Shown here piece by piece: positions 17,101-24,793 of a stretch of DNA of 64,000 nt (positions are counted from its first letter, which is position 1; each line of letters starts with the position of its first letter). The DNA comes from Pseudenterobacter timonensis (lineage in GTDB: Bacteria > Pseudomonadota > Gammaproteobacteria > Enterobacterales > Enterobacteriaceae), in NCBI RefSeq assembly GCF_900021175.1, contig NZ_FCOP01000012.1, positions 310,001 to 374,000 of the forward strand, in the 5' to 3' direction. The translations under genes and the position numbers were made by a program. The notes under the pieces are model-generated. The model saw nothing but the letters and a program-made list of their open reading frames with translations, did not search any database and was not told the DNA's origin.

Positions 17101-18299
17101 ACAGAAAAATAGCGCAAAGAAAGCTACTGAAACATCACAGTAATTCTCGAAAAAATTCTCGCTTTCAGTCGGATCTATCAGGCACTGACCTACGATTCAT
17201 GGATCTCCGGAGACTTAATTTGCAAAATATCAATTTAACCGGAAGTGACCTTTCGTTTAGCGATCTGCGGGGCGCTAATTTCTCTTTAGCAAACCTCCAG
17301 GGAGCAAACCTCAGTCATTGCAGATTAGAAGGGGCTGTTTTCGATCGTGCGGTCTGTACGGGCGTGGACTTTTCGGGAAGTAATGTCGATGCCGCCAGTT
17401 TTACTGGTGCGCTTATGGAGGATAAGTACGCCGGTGTAGCTACGCAGTCTTCTCAGCCACTTGTTACTGTCTATATGCCGACATGGAACCGTGAAAAGCT
17501 GACAATACGAGCCATAGAGTCGGTCCTTAAACAAGATTATACGAACTGGGAACTGATTATCATTGATGATTTTTCGTCTTCCTTTCAACAGTTACAGACG
17601 TTTATTACTGTTCTCAATGATCCAAGGATTACGTACATTCGTAATGAATTTAATTCAGGTGCCTGTGCTGTAAGAAATCAGGCAATACAAATGGCCAGAG
17701 GTTATTTGATTACGGGCCTGGATGATGATGATGAATGGTTACCGACCCGGCTTTCTTCCTTCCTTGCATGCCGACATAAGCTTGAGCACCATGCGTTTTT
17801 GTATGCCAATGATTACCTTTGCGACAGTAGCGGTTATGACTCTTTAAGTGAATTAAAGAACTACCCAAAGCCAGCGTATAAAAAGAGTCTGTTTGATAAG
17901 AGAAATATCGTTGGCAATCAGATGTTTACATTAACGGACAGGATGCGAAAAATTTTGTTCGATGAGAAGTTGAGTGCTGCTCAGGATTATGATGCATTCT
18001 ACCGACTGGCCGAAACGTATGGTGATCCTTTCAAACTGGATGACTTCACGCAAGTGCTGTATGTCAACCATGGTGAAGCCCGAATAACGTGCTCGGGACG
18101 CAAGTTTGCAGGGTATCTGGATTTCTATCGGAAGCATAAATCCAAACTGGACGCATCGAGTAGAAAATACCAGCTTTTTACCTTGTACTACATACGCAAC
18201 AAAAGAATGAGTTCACGTACGCTAATCGCGCTGCTGACACTGCGTAATCTGAAAAGATATCTGATGATGTATTCCAGTTTCCGCAACAGAAAGTTTTAG
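17097..18299 (+). CDS. Pentapeptide-repeat / family 2 glycosyltransferase fusion
   Basis: 400 aa. Residues about 25-107 are pentapeptide repeats of the A(D/N)LXX type (DLSGTDLRFMDLRRLNL, then ANLQGANLSHCRLEGA). Residues 121-340 are a GT-A glycosyltransferase 2: VTVYMPTWNR, an Asp pair at 157-158, the metal-binding DDDD at 209-212 and QDYDAFYRL as the acceptor-side acid. The last 45 residues are basic. The enzyme probably adds a sugar to a surface glycan or lipid-linked acceptor; the repeat helix may dock it to a partner. The region is visibly more AT-rich than its neighbours, suggesting transfer. The ribosome binding site is poor and the start overlaps the preceding frame by ATGA. Confidence 0.8.
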   Translation: MNRKIAQRKLLKHHSNSRKNSRFQSDLSGTDLRFMDLRRLNLQNINLTGSDLSFSDLRGANFSLANLQGANLSHCRLEGAVFDRAVCTGVDFSGSNVDAASFTGALMEDKYAGVATQSSQPLVTVYMPTWNREKLTIRAIESVLKQDYTNWELIIIDDFSSSFQQLQTFITVLNDPRITYIRNEFNSGACAVRNQAIQMARGYLITGLDDDDEWLPTRLSSFLACRHKLEHHAFLYANDYLCDSSGYDSLSELKNYPKPAYKKSLFDKRNIVGNQMFTLTDRMRKILFDEKLSAAQDYDAFYRLAETYGDPFKLDDFTQVLYVNHGEARITCSGRKFAGYLDFYRKHKSKLDASSRKYQLFTLYYIRNKRMSSRTLIALLTLRNLKRYLMMYSSFRNRKF

Positions 18300-18651
18300 C
18301 ACTGTACTGATGACGATCATGATGATGTTTATCAGAAGAGAAGAGGTTAGCTTTGTTATCTCCCGGGAACCGTTATCGACTGCCAGATCACTTCTTTCAA
18401 AAAATAGCGAGCATGTCTGCAGGGTAATCACGTCGCTAACCATGAGATGAGTTCTTTTTTAGCATGTCGCGATCAACCAGAACAAGATCATCGCGGCCAT
18501 TCTGCAAAACGCTGGGCGAAGAGGGGCGGGAAATGGATAAACCTGTGCTTGAAGTGAAGGCGCCAGTTCGTGGATGTGCTGCGTGAGCCATATTAGTTAA
18601 TTTAACATAATATACATTATGCGTACTAACGTTGTAGGGGCTCAATGATAA
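18300..18651. other. 352-bp non-coding stretch between the glycosyltransferase and the IS left end
   Basis: No gene is supported. A short plus-strand frame around 18450-18590 (a peptide containing CKTLGEEGREMDKPVL) has no convincing start or ribosome binding site and was not recognised. It could be the remains of a gene cut by the insertion. Confidence 0.4.
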
Positions 18652-18680
18652 TGTCTATTTGTGGCTCATTAGGAATGTCC
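18650..18680 (+). repeat. Left terminal inverted repeat of ISNCY-like element
   Basis: The 31 bases from 18650 pair with the reverse complement of 21348-21379: 27 of 32 aligned positions agree with one gap. Both contain AATGTCTA, TGGCTC and AATGTCC. The element tip is taken as TGTCTA at 18652. Confidence 0.6.
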
Positions 18681-18744
18681 AGGCTATAGTTCTCAGACCT
18701 GTATGCCTAGTCAACAACTCACTTTTCCTGATGAGGAGTTTTCT

Positions 18745-20145
18745 GTGGCTATACATGACACCGGGATGTTCACCGTGAAAGAAATCAACCGCCTCAAAAT
18801 CCTTCAGGATGTCATCGACCGCAACCTGCGTCCTGGTCAGGCAGCCGAAATGCTCGGTATCACGCCGCGCCATTGCAGCCGTCTGCTGAAACGTTATCGT
18901 CAGTCCGGGCCACTGGGCATGAATAACCAGAGTCGTGGTCGCACCGGAAATCGCCTGCTTCCCGCATCATTGACTGATCAGGCCCTGAATATCATCCGTG
19001 AACGCTATGCCGATTTTGGCCCCACACTGGCGCGGGAAAAGCTCGCTGAAAATCACGGTATTGTTCTTGGTAAGGAAACGCTCAGACGGCTTATGATAAA
19101 AACCGGGCTCTGGATTCCCCGCAAGCAACGTGCGCCAAAAATTCAGCAGCCACGCTATCGCCGGGCTTGCTGCGGCGAACTGATCCAGATTGATGGTTGC
19201 GACCATCACTGGTTCGAGAACCGTGCGCCTGCCTGTACTGCCCTGGTCTACGTTGATGATGCGACGAGCCGCCTGATGCAACTCCGTTTCGTGAAATCGG
19301 AATCGACTTTCACCTATTTTGAAGCCACGCGGGGCTATCTGGAGAAGCATGGCAAACCCCTGGCGCTGTACAGCGATAAAGCCAGCGTCTTCAGAATCAA
19401 CAATAAAAACGCTACCGGTGGCGATGGTTATACCCAGTTTGGCCGTGCGATGCACGAACTGAACATCCAGACTATCTGCGCCAATACCAGCTCAGCCAAA
19501 GGCCGTGTGGAACGGGCCCATCTGACGCTTCAGGATCGCCTGGTAAAGGAGCTCCGGCTCAGGGGCATTTCCTCAGTGGATGCAGCCAATGATTTTGTTG
19601 ATGAGTTTATGACCGATTACAACCGGCGCTTTGGCAAAGCACCCCGGCATGACTTTGGTGTTCACCGGCCACTTGAAACTGATGATGATCTGACCGCATT
19701 TTTCACATGGCGGGAACCGCGCCGTGTTTCAAAATCCCTGACGGTGCAGTATGACAAAGTGCTCTATCTGATTGAAGACAATGAGTTAAGCCGAAGGGCT
19801 ATTGGCAAGTACATTGAGGTCTGGCATTACCCGGATGGCCGGAAAGAGCTCCGGCTAAACGGGGTTGTCCTTCCCTACTCCACCTATGATCGCCTTCAGG
19901 AAATCGACCAGGGGGCTATCGTGGACAACAAGCGCCTCGGGCGTACTCTTGAATTTATCAAACTGGTACAGGACAAACGCGACAAAAACCGGTCACAGGC
20001 TCTCCCTGCCGGAGATGGCCCCTCGCGCCGACGCAGGAAACCCACAGAGAAGAAATCCCAGCGATCTCTGGACGAAGACGATATGCTCAATGCGCTGAAG
20101 ACATTACAATCACGTTCTGACGAGATTTTCGGTACAAGGAAATGA
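18745..20145 (+). CDS. ISNCY/IS1202-group DDE transposase
   Basis: 466 aa from a GTG at 18745 that has GAGGAG six bases upstream; an ATG at 18703 in frame lacks a site. Residues about 8-55 are an HTH (RPGQAAEMLGITPRHCSRLL). The catalytic core is Mu/retroviral-integrase-like: first Asp in IQIDGCDHHWF, second in ALYSDKASVF, Glu in AKGRVERAHLTLQDRL. The C-terminal 60 residues are basic (RSQALPAGDGPSRRRRKP). It looks intact and would act on the ends at 18652 and 21377. An 88-bp stretch of its 3' part is repeated at 21564-21651. Confidence 0.9.
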   Translation: MAIHDTGMFTVKEINRLKILQDVIDRNLRPGQAAEMLGITPRHCSRLLKRYRQSGPLGMNNQSRGRTGNRLLPASLTDQALNIIRERYADFGPTLAREKLAENHGIVLGKETLRRLMIKTGLWIPRKQRAPKIQQPRYRRACCGELIQIDGCDHHWFENRAPACTALVYVDDATSRLMQLRFVKSESTFTYFEATRGYLEKHGKPLALYSDKASVFRINNKNATGGDGYTQFGRAMHELNIQTICANTSSAKGRVERAHLTLQDRLVKELRLRGISSVDAANDFVDEFMTDYNRRFGKAPRHDFGVHRPLETDDDLTAFFTWREPRRVSKSLTVQYDKVLYLIEDNELSRRAIGKYIEVWHYPDGRKELRLNGVVLPYSTYDRLQEIDQGAIVDNKRLGRTLEFIKLVQDKRDKNRSQALPAGDGPSRRRRKPTEKKSQRSLDEDDMLNALKTLQSRSDEIFGTRK

Positions 20146-20206
20146 CATGGAGATGATGGCAGACATAATCCCATCTTCATAGAGCTGCAATGCAAGAGAG
20201 CTTAAG

Positions 20207-20230
20207 GTCCGCTTTGAGCGAAGAGCGGAC
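20207..20230. repeat. Hairpin GTCCGCT...AGCGGAC after the transposase gene
   Basis: GTCCGCTTTGAGCGAAGAGCGGAC can fold into a stem-loop 60 bp after the transposase stop. A similar hairpin (GTCCGCTT, 8-base loop, AAGCGGAC) lies in the 57-bp right-end repeat at 21312-21335 and 23143-23166. It could end transposase transcription or be part of the element end. Confidence 0.4.
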
Positions 20231-20255
20231 CGCAAATAGTCATTGACATTGCCGT

Positions 20256-20290
20256 CGGCAAAATGGTTGTATTGCACAACTATTTTGCCG
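20256..20290 (+). promoter_or_regulatory. Near-perfect operator palindrome upstream of the MarR-GNAT gene
   Basis: Two 15-bp arms (20256-20270 and 20276-20290) agree as inverted repeats at 14 of 15 positions around a 5-bp centre. The right arm runs into the ribosome binding site GGAG (20290-20293) before the ATG at 20301. Size and position are those of a MarR-family autoregulatory operator. Confidence 0.7.
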
Positions 20291-20300
20291 GAGACTGTTT

Positions 20301-21251
20301 ATGAATCCAGAATCATCAGTTGTTCAAGGTATACGCGTCGCCTCTCGTGCTATGGTACGAGAACTGGGCTTTATGAACACCACACTGGCTGCAACAGATT
20401 ACCCACCCTCAGCTGTCCATGCCCTCCTTGAGATTGAGGCGCAGGGTTCACTGACTGCAGCCCAACTGGTGCAGATACTGGGGCTTGAAAAGTCGAGCGT
20501 CAGCCGAATGCTTGCGAAACTTGTCGATGCTGGAGAACTGGCAGAAACCCCCTCCTCTGAAGACGCCAGGGTAAAGCGTCTTTGCCTTACAGGAAAAGGC
20601 CAAAAGACTGTAATAGCCATCAATAATTACGGTGACGAACGAGTGGTCGCCGCATTACAAAAACTGGATCACTTTCATCAACAATCTGTCTATCAAGGTA
20701 TTTCTTCGTATGCCGACGCTCTGAAAGCCTGCCGCAATGATATGGAACTCAATGGGCTGAGCTGTGTAAAAATTATTTCCGGTTACCATGCGGGCATGAT
20801 TGGCCGCATTACAGAAATGCATGGCAGTTATTACGCGAGAGAACATAATTTTGGAGGTTTTTTTGAAGGTAAAGTCGCTCAGGGGCTCGCTGATTTTACC
20901 AACCGTCTTGATAAGCCATGTAATCAGATTTGGCTGGCAACGGTGAATGATCGCATTGTAGGCTCAGTGGCAATAGATGGTGAGGATCTGGGGAATAATG
21001 AAGCGCATTTACGCTGGTTTATCCTAGATGATGGCTGCCGTGGCAGCGGATTAGGCAGAAAGCTTATTCAAAAGGCGATGAGCTTTTGCGAAGAGCAGAA
21101 ATTCTCCGCGGTTCAGTTATGGACATTTAATAAGCTTACAGCGGCAAGATGGTTGTACGAATCATTTGGATTTGAATTAACGAAAGAGTGGCAGGGAGAT
21201 CAGTGGGGCAGTACCATCACTGAGCAGCAGTTCACCCGTAACATCATTTAA
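20301..21251 (+). CDS. MarR-GNAT fusion: HTH regulator with C-terminal N-acetyltransferase
   Basis: 316 aa. Residues about 30-140 are a MarR winged helix (LTAAQLVQILGLEKSSVSRM with a basic wing EDARVKRLCLTGKG). Residues about 155-310 are a GNAT domain with the acetyl-CoA loop GCRGSGLGRKL starting at residue 245. Such fusions are known in bacteria, and their targets are mostly unknown; small-molecule detoxification by acetylation with self-regulation is a fair guess. It lies between the transposase gene and the predicted right end, so it looks like cargo. The operator palindrome upstream supports autoregulation. A perfect 18-bp palindrome follows the stop. Confidence 0.88.
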   Translation: MNPESSVVQGIRVASRAMVRELGFMNTTLAATDYPPSAVHALLEIEAQGSLTAAQLVQILGLEKSSVSRMLAKLVDAGELAETPSSEDARVKRLCLTGKGQKTVIAINNYGDERVVAALQKLDHFHQQSVYQGISSYADALKACRNDMELNGLSCVKIISGYHAGMIGRITEMHGSYYAREHNFGGFFEGKVAQGLADFTNRLDKPCNQIWLATVNDRIVGSVAIDGEDLGNNEAHLRWFILDDGCRGSGLGRKLIQKAMSFCEEQKFSAVQLWTFNKLTAARWLYESFGFELTKEWQGDQWGSTITEQQFTRNII

Positions 21252-21252
21252 C

Positions 21253-21270
21253 TGGTCTCTATAGAGACCA
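21253..21270 (+). terminator. Palindromic terminator-like sequence after the MarR-GNAT gene
   Basis: TGGTCTCTATAGAGACCA is a perfect 18-bp palindrome two bases after the stop codon, followed by ATTTT. It has no unpaired loop, so hairpin formation would open the central pairs. Confidence 0.5.
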
Positions 21271-21310
21271 ATTTTAGCAGGTTCGCTTTCAGCTAACCAT
21301 TGATCAGCTC

Positions 21311-21367
21311 TGTCCGCTTCTGGCACTAAGCGGACTTTTCAACATCAGGACATTTCTAACGAGCCAG
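21311..21367 (+). repeat. 57-bp direct repeat, copy 1 (IS right-end sequence)
   Basis: Identical to 23142-23198 except for one base (C/T at 21356). It begins with a hairpin (GTCCGCTT and AAGCGGAC) and ends inside the right terminal inverted repeat (CGAGCCAG). The two copies are 1.83 kb apart in the same orientation and bracket the cupin and AraC genes. Confidence 0.85.
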
Positions 21368-21379
21368 TAATTAGACATT
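21348..21379 (-). repeat. Right terminal inverted repeat of ISNCY-like element
   Basis: Reverse complement matches the left end at 18650-18680 in 27 of 32 aligned positions. It overlaps the second half of the 57-bp direct repeat. Confidence 0.6.
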
Positions 21380-21563
21380 TTCACTGAGCTTTGACAAACG
21401 TCAGATAACGAGGATTGTAGCCAGATTGGTGCAGTAGTTAGTTCGCATAACAGTTGGATTGTCTTGCGCCCTCAGGTTCAGATTGAGGAAGTCTCCAGCT
21501 AAGCTCTCACTTTGCTGTCTTCGACAGCCCTACGTTCGAGGGATTGTGCTCGTGATTAGCTTG

Positions 21564-21651
21564 TACTCCACCGATGATCGCCTTCAGGAAATCGACCAGG
21601 GTGCTATCGTGGACAACAAGCGCCTTGGGCGTACACTTGAATTTATCAAAC
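21564..21651 (+). pseudogene. 88-bp remnant of an ISNCY transposase gene
   Basis: Matches 19876-19963 of the intact transposase gene at 84 of 88 bases and keeps the frame (DRLQEIDQGAIVDNKRLGRT). Both flanks are unrelated to the intact gene. It is too diverged to be a recent internal duplication and fits a decayed second element whose right end is the repeat at 23142-23198. Confidence 0.85.
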
Positions 21652-21697
21652 GATATATCAGACAGACCAGCCAGCCGGGCTGTCTGATACAACTCAG

Positions 21698-22060
21698 CTA
21701 GATCCAGACATCGCTTTCAGCGGTGCGTTCCCCACCCTCATGTCCGGTATTCAGCACACCACAGGGTTCTATCATCATCATTTTTACCGTCGTTTGGGCT
21801 GACGTTTTATGTTCTACACCTTTTGGTACAACGTAGATTTCTCCCGGATTAACGAGGACGTGGCCGTCGCGAAAATCGATACGCAATATGCCCTCCACTA
21901 CTATAAAGGCCTCGTCGGTTTCAGGATGTGAGTGCCAGATGAAGTCGCCCGCTATTTTCACGATTTTGAACTGGTAATCGTTCATCTGCGCAATGACTTT
22001 TGGCTGCCAATGGGTGTCGAAAAGAGAAAATTTTTGTTCCAGATTTACCGGTGAAGACAT
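21698..22060 (-). CDS. Small cupin-domain protein
   Basis: 120 aa, single cupin_2 beta barrel. Metal-binding pattern: FIWHSHPETDEAFIVVEG (His, His, Glu) in motif 1 and VPKGVEHKT (His) in motif 2. Proteins of this size bind Fe, Mn or Zn and act as dioxygenases, isomerases or ligand sensors; the substrate cannot be told. Good ribosome binding site AAGGAA. It is downstream of an AraC regulator in the same direction (75-bp gap), and both lie between a transposase remnant and a duplicate IS right end, so they may be former cargo. Confidence 0.85.
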   Translation of the reverse strand: MSSPVNLEQKFSLFDTHWQPKVIAQMNDYQFKIVKIAGDFIWHSHPETDEAFIVVEGILRIDFRDGHVLVNPGEIYVVPKGVEHKTSAQTTVKMMMIEPCGVLNTGHEGGERTAESDVWI

Positions 22061-22135
22061 GATGACATTCCTTAATGTTTAAGAAACGTCGAGGATAAAT
22101 AAAGTGGCTGTGACGGTCTTGAACGATCGTGCAAC

Positions 22136-22954
22136 TCAGACACGGTGGGGGTGAATGAAGGTTTGCCAACGGCCCGGAGAAATACCGTATGCTTTTATAA
22201 ACTGCCGTGTCATATGGCTTTGATCTGAGAACCCTGCCTCTAAAGCAGATTCTGCAAGTGACAGACCTGTCTGAATCAGCTGTCTGCAGTATGCAAGACG
22301 GCGCATTGTTACATAGCGATAAGGACTCGTACCGAAAAGCGTCCGAAAATCCCGGCTTAGGCTCCAGCGATCTTTACCACAGACGATGGATAAGGTTTCC
22401 AGCGTAATGTTTTGGCTGAATTCAGATTGTATATATTCGCGCGCGCGCTCTGCAGACTGATAATCCACAAGGCAGCGACGAAAGCGTTGCCCTCCTACGA
22501 CGGCCAAAGTCTGGGCAAGATCATAAAGTGCGTCCTCCTCTTCAAGGACATCAATAGAATCTTCTGACGCTTTTAACAGCGGTCCGGTAGCGGCAAAAAG
22601 CCGGGGATCTGCTGATAATCCACTTGGAATAAAGGGTAGTGGTTTTCCGCCCAAAATTTTCTGAATTAACGCCGGCTCGATATACAGCATCCGGTACTGA
22701 AATCCTTCTGTCGTTCCTGCCTCACCATCATGAATTTCATCCGGATGCAGGACTATTGTCCCGCCGGGTAAACTGTGTTGTTTACTATTGCGGTAACGAA
22801 AGCTTTGCACACCTGACAGTGTCCTGCCGATCGCATAAGTATCATGCCGATGAGGTTCATAACCATATCCACTGAAGTAAGCCTCCAGGCGTTCAATTTT
22901 TCCCGGCGTGTGTGCAACTCTGACCCAGTCTTTATTCGATTGTGGAGCCGACAT
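22136..22954 (-). CDS. AraC-family transcriptional regulator
   Basis: 272 aa. N-terminal cupin-like AraC ligand domain (residues 10-150; YEPHRHDTYAIGRTLSGVQ) and two C-terminal HTHs (ITLETLSIVCGKDRWSLSRD and LAESALEAGFSDQSHMTRQF). It probably responds to a small molecule and controls the adjacent cupin gene. Start taken at the ATG 22954; an in-frame GTG at 22963 with GGA upstream is equally possible. No palindromic operator was identified. Confidence 0.85.
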   Translation of the reverse strand: MSAPQSNKDWVRVAHTPGKIERLEAYFSGYGYEPHRHDTYAIGRTLSGVQSFRYRNSKQHSLPGGTIVLHPDEIHDGEAGTTEGFQYRMLYIEPALIQKILGGKPLPFIPSGLSADPRLFAATGPLLKASEDSIDVLEEEDALYDLAQTLAVVGGQRFRRCLVDYQSAERAREYIQSEFSQNITLETLSIVCGKDRWSLSRDFRTLFGTSPYRYVTMRRLAYCRQLIQTGLSLAESALEAGFSDQSHMTRQFIKAYGISPGRWQTFIHPHRV

Positions 22955-23141
22955 GCGTGACACCTGTTTCCAGTTGAAGGAGAATTTCTACCATAACCTT
23001 ATCGGGTTCGATTTTGAAAGAAGTTGATGAAAGCACGTTGGTCTCACGTTCAGCTTCGTTCTGCCAGATGCATCAAAAACTGCCAGTAAACTTGTTCAAT
23101 TCGGGACTATAAGTAATTAAAACGCGTAACCCCTGCACATA

Positions 23142-23198
23142 TGTCCGCTTCTGGCACTAAGCGGACTTTTCAACATCAGGACATTTTTAACGAGCCAG
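23142..23198 (+). repeat. 57-bp direct repeat, copy 2 (orphan IS right-end sequence)
   Basis: One mismatch to 21311-21367. The following bases (CGGATTTCCGACG) diverge from the TAATTAGACATT that completes copy 1, so the very tip is lost or different. Confidence 0.85.
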
Positions 23199-23276
23199 CG
23201 GATTTCCGACGTTCTGGTCCCTTAACGTAGATATAGGGTAAGTTTCTTTACCATCAGCGCATGACGTGAAAAAAAC

Positions 23277-23302
23277 GCCGCAAGCAGTTTCCCGCTTACG
23301 GC
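23277..23302 (-). terminator. Intrinsic terminator of yebG
   Basis: On the minus strand a GC-rich stem (8 of 9 pairs, GCCGTAAGC with GCTTGCGGC) is followed by seven T residues, 30 bp after the yebG stop. Confidence 0.8.
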
Positions 23303-23332
23303 TATAAAAGTAGTGACGACCGGTTCTGGCTA

Positions 23333-23650
23333 TCAGGCAGCTTTAACGGCTCTGATTTTTTTACTACCCGCCTCACCTGCTTCGGCTTTATCTGTTGCGG
23401 CTATAGCATCAGGATCGGGAAGCTTGCTGGTACGCAGAATATGCTGCACGGCCTCTTTCTGCTCGGCAAGATAGAGCCCAAGGTTCTCTGCCTGCGTTTC
23501 ATCCATCTGCATTCCGCTTTGTAACAGCCAGTCGGTGAACGCTTCTGCCAGGTCCAGCATTTTGTCGTAGCTGTCAGCCTCTTTCTTACTGGCAAATGTC
23601 ATTTTCTTTTCACCTTTTCTTACAACAACATAATGTGTTTCAACAGCCAT
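23333..23650 (-). CDS. yebG: YebG, SOS-inducible small protein
   Basis: 105 aa (E. coli 96). Nearly whole-length YebG family match ([20 protein letters not shown] at the start, then [19 protein letters not shown]); the C-terminus is longer and Ala/Lys-rich. Expressed in the DNA-damage response; its molecular role is not known. AGGAG precedes the ATG and a strong LexA box lies 14 bp upstream of the start. A terminator follows. It marks the return from accessory to core DNA. Confidence 0.93.
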   Translation of the reverse strand: MAVETHYVVVRKGEKKMTFASKKEADSYDKMLDLAEAFTDWLLQSGMQMDETQAENLGLYLAEQKEAVQHILRTSKLPDPDAIAATDKAEAGEAGSKKIRAVKAA

Positions 23651-23663
23651 AATCTACTCCTGG

Positions 23664-23683
23664 TACTGTAAATATATACAGTA
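23664..23683 (-). promoter_or_regulatory. LexA (SOS) box of yebG
   Basis: TACTGTAAATATATACAGTA is a perfect 20-bp palindrome at its ends with the core CTGT-N8-ACAG of LexA sites, just upstream of yebG. Confidence 0.9.
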
Positions 23684-23759
23684 TACCACTTCCGGAACTG
23701 TTTTGCAGCCTGAACGTGCTTACACCTATACTTTTAAAAAAGTAAAAAGGAGCATCACA

Positions 23760-24518
23760 ATGGCCGACTGGGATCCCTCTCTCTACTTACAGTTCGAGAA
23801 TGAACGTACGCGCCCTGCAGCCGATCTGCTGGCCAGGATCCGGGATAACGATCTCAACCATATCGTGGATTTAGGCTGTGGCCCGGGTAACAGTACCGCA
23901 CTGCTGCGCCAGCGCTGGCCCACAGCGCAGATCACAGGCGTGGATAACTCTCCCTCCATGCTGGAGGAAGCGCGGAAAAATCTGCCGGACTGTCGGTTTA
24001 TCGAGGCCGATATTCGCTGTTTTCGCCCGACGCAGCCGCTCGACCTGATATACGCCAACGCCTCGTTACAATGGATCCCCGATCACTATCAGCTGCTGCC
24101 ACATCTCGTTTCACAGCTCAGAATCAACGGCATACTGGCGGCCCAGGTGCCTGATAATCTTGAAGAGCCGACGCATGTATTGATGCGCGAAGTGGCTGAG
24201 GAGCAAGGTTATCCCGCCCGCGGTCGCGATCCGCTGCCCGGGGTCTATGCCTGTTTCGATATCCTCACCGAAGCGGGCTGTGAGGTGGATATCTGGCGTA
24301 CCACCTATTACCACACGATGACCTCCCACCAGGCGATTATCGACTGGGTAAGCGCGACGGGTCTGCGCCCCTGGTTAGAGGATCTTAACGAAAACGAGCG
24401 CAGGCGTTATCTGGCGCGATACCTTGAGCTGCTGACGCAGCAATATCCGCTTCAGGAGAATGGCGAGATACTGCTGGCGTTTCCTCGTTTATTTATGGTG
24501 GCCCGAAGGCTGCCTTAA
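23760..24518 (+). CDS. tam: Tam, trans-aconitate 2-methyltransferase
   Basis: 252 aa, identical in length to E. coli Tam. Class I SAM methyltransferase: [14 protein letters not shown] (37-50), acidic VDNSP after strand 2, and [10 protein letters not shown] as the substrate-side motif of Tam. It methylates trans-aconitate, a by-product that inhibits the TCA cycle, in the cytosol, mostly in stationary phase. AAGGAG precedes the ATG. It starts 77 bp past the LexA box on the other strand from yebG. Confidence 0.95.
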   Translation: MADWDPSLYLQFENERTRPAADLLARIRDNDLNHIVDLGCGPGNSTALLRQRWPTAQITGVDNSPSMLEEARKNLPDCRFIEADIRCFRPTQPLDLIYANASLQWIPDHYQLLPHLVSQLRINGILAAQVPDNLEEPTHVLMREVAEEQGYPARGRDPLPGVYACFDILTEAGCEVDIWRTTYYHTMTSHQAIIDWVSATGLRPWLEDLNENERRRYLARYLELLTQQYPLQENGEILLAFPRLFMVARRLP

Positions 24519-24793
24519 TGATGAAGGGCGAGGCGTAACGCACGTAATCATCCGCCTCGCCAGCCTGGTCATACGCAGGTTATCCTTACGATAATAAACT
24601 TTGACCACCCTTCCCGCCTTCCCTGCTCCGGCGCCACGCGCGACATCAGTCATATAGATATCTTGCAAACCAGTGCCGTTATCAAGGTGCCTTCCTGCAA
24701 AACAGGCTACCGGTGCAAAAAATAGCGGTTGTGACCCGCATGAAAATAGCAGAAGTTATTCAGCGAGATAACGACGACTAAAAAGGAGGCGCC

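Larger units (their letters stand above)
18652..21377 (+). mobile_element. ISNCY (IS1202-group) element apparently carrying a MarR-GNAT passenger gene
   Basis: About 2.73 kb, bounded by terminal inverted repeats at 18650-18680 and 21348-21379. It contains a full-length DDE transposase (18745-20145) followed by a MarR-GNAT gene (20301-21251) inside the repeats. Usual members are near 1.5 kb with only a transposase, so the extra kilobase would be cargo. No target duplication was found. An alternative shorter element ends at 20247, where 14 of 18 bases match the left end; the longer repeat match is favoured. Confidence 0.5.
21252..21697. other. 446-bp gene-free stretch with IS right end and transposase fragment
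   Basis: Holds, in order: the palindrome after the MarR-GNAT gene, the first 57-bp right-end repeat (21311-21367), the predicted element tip (21377), about 185 bp without recognised content, and the 88-bp transposase fragment (21564-21651). A short palindromic GC stretch (CAGCCGGGCTG) lies at 21671-21681, just before the cupin stop. Confidence 0.6.
22955..23332. other. 378-bp gene-free stretch between araC-like gene and yebG
   Basis: Contains the promoter side of the AraC gene, the second 57-bp right-end repeat (23142-23198) and the yebG terminator hairpin. Base 23199 onward no longer matches the first right end, so the mobile material seems to stop there and ancestral chromosome resumes. 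Confidence 0.6.

Noticed and set aside
18436-18645. 69-codon minus-strand frame before the IS left end
   Set aside because: No ribosome binding site, no recognised similarity, low-complexity Ser/Thr/Pro content.
20230-20247. Possible right end of the IS just after the transposase
   Set aside because: Matches the left end at only 14 of 18 bases, then diverges; the pair 18650-18680 / 21348-21379 is longer and better. Kept as an alternative, not as the main call.
15286-23332. Prophage or integrative element with att sites
   Set aside because: No integrase, tRNA gene or phage genes were found and no long flanking direct repeat encloses the whole segment.
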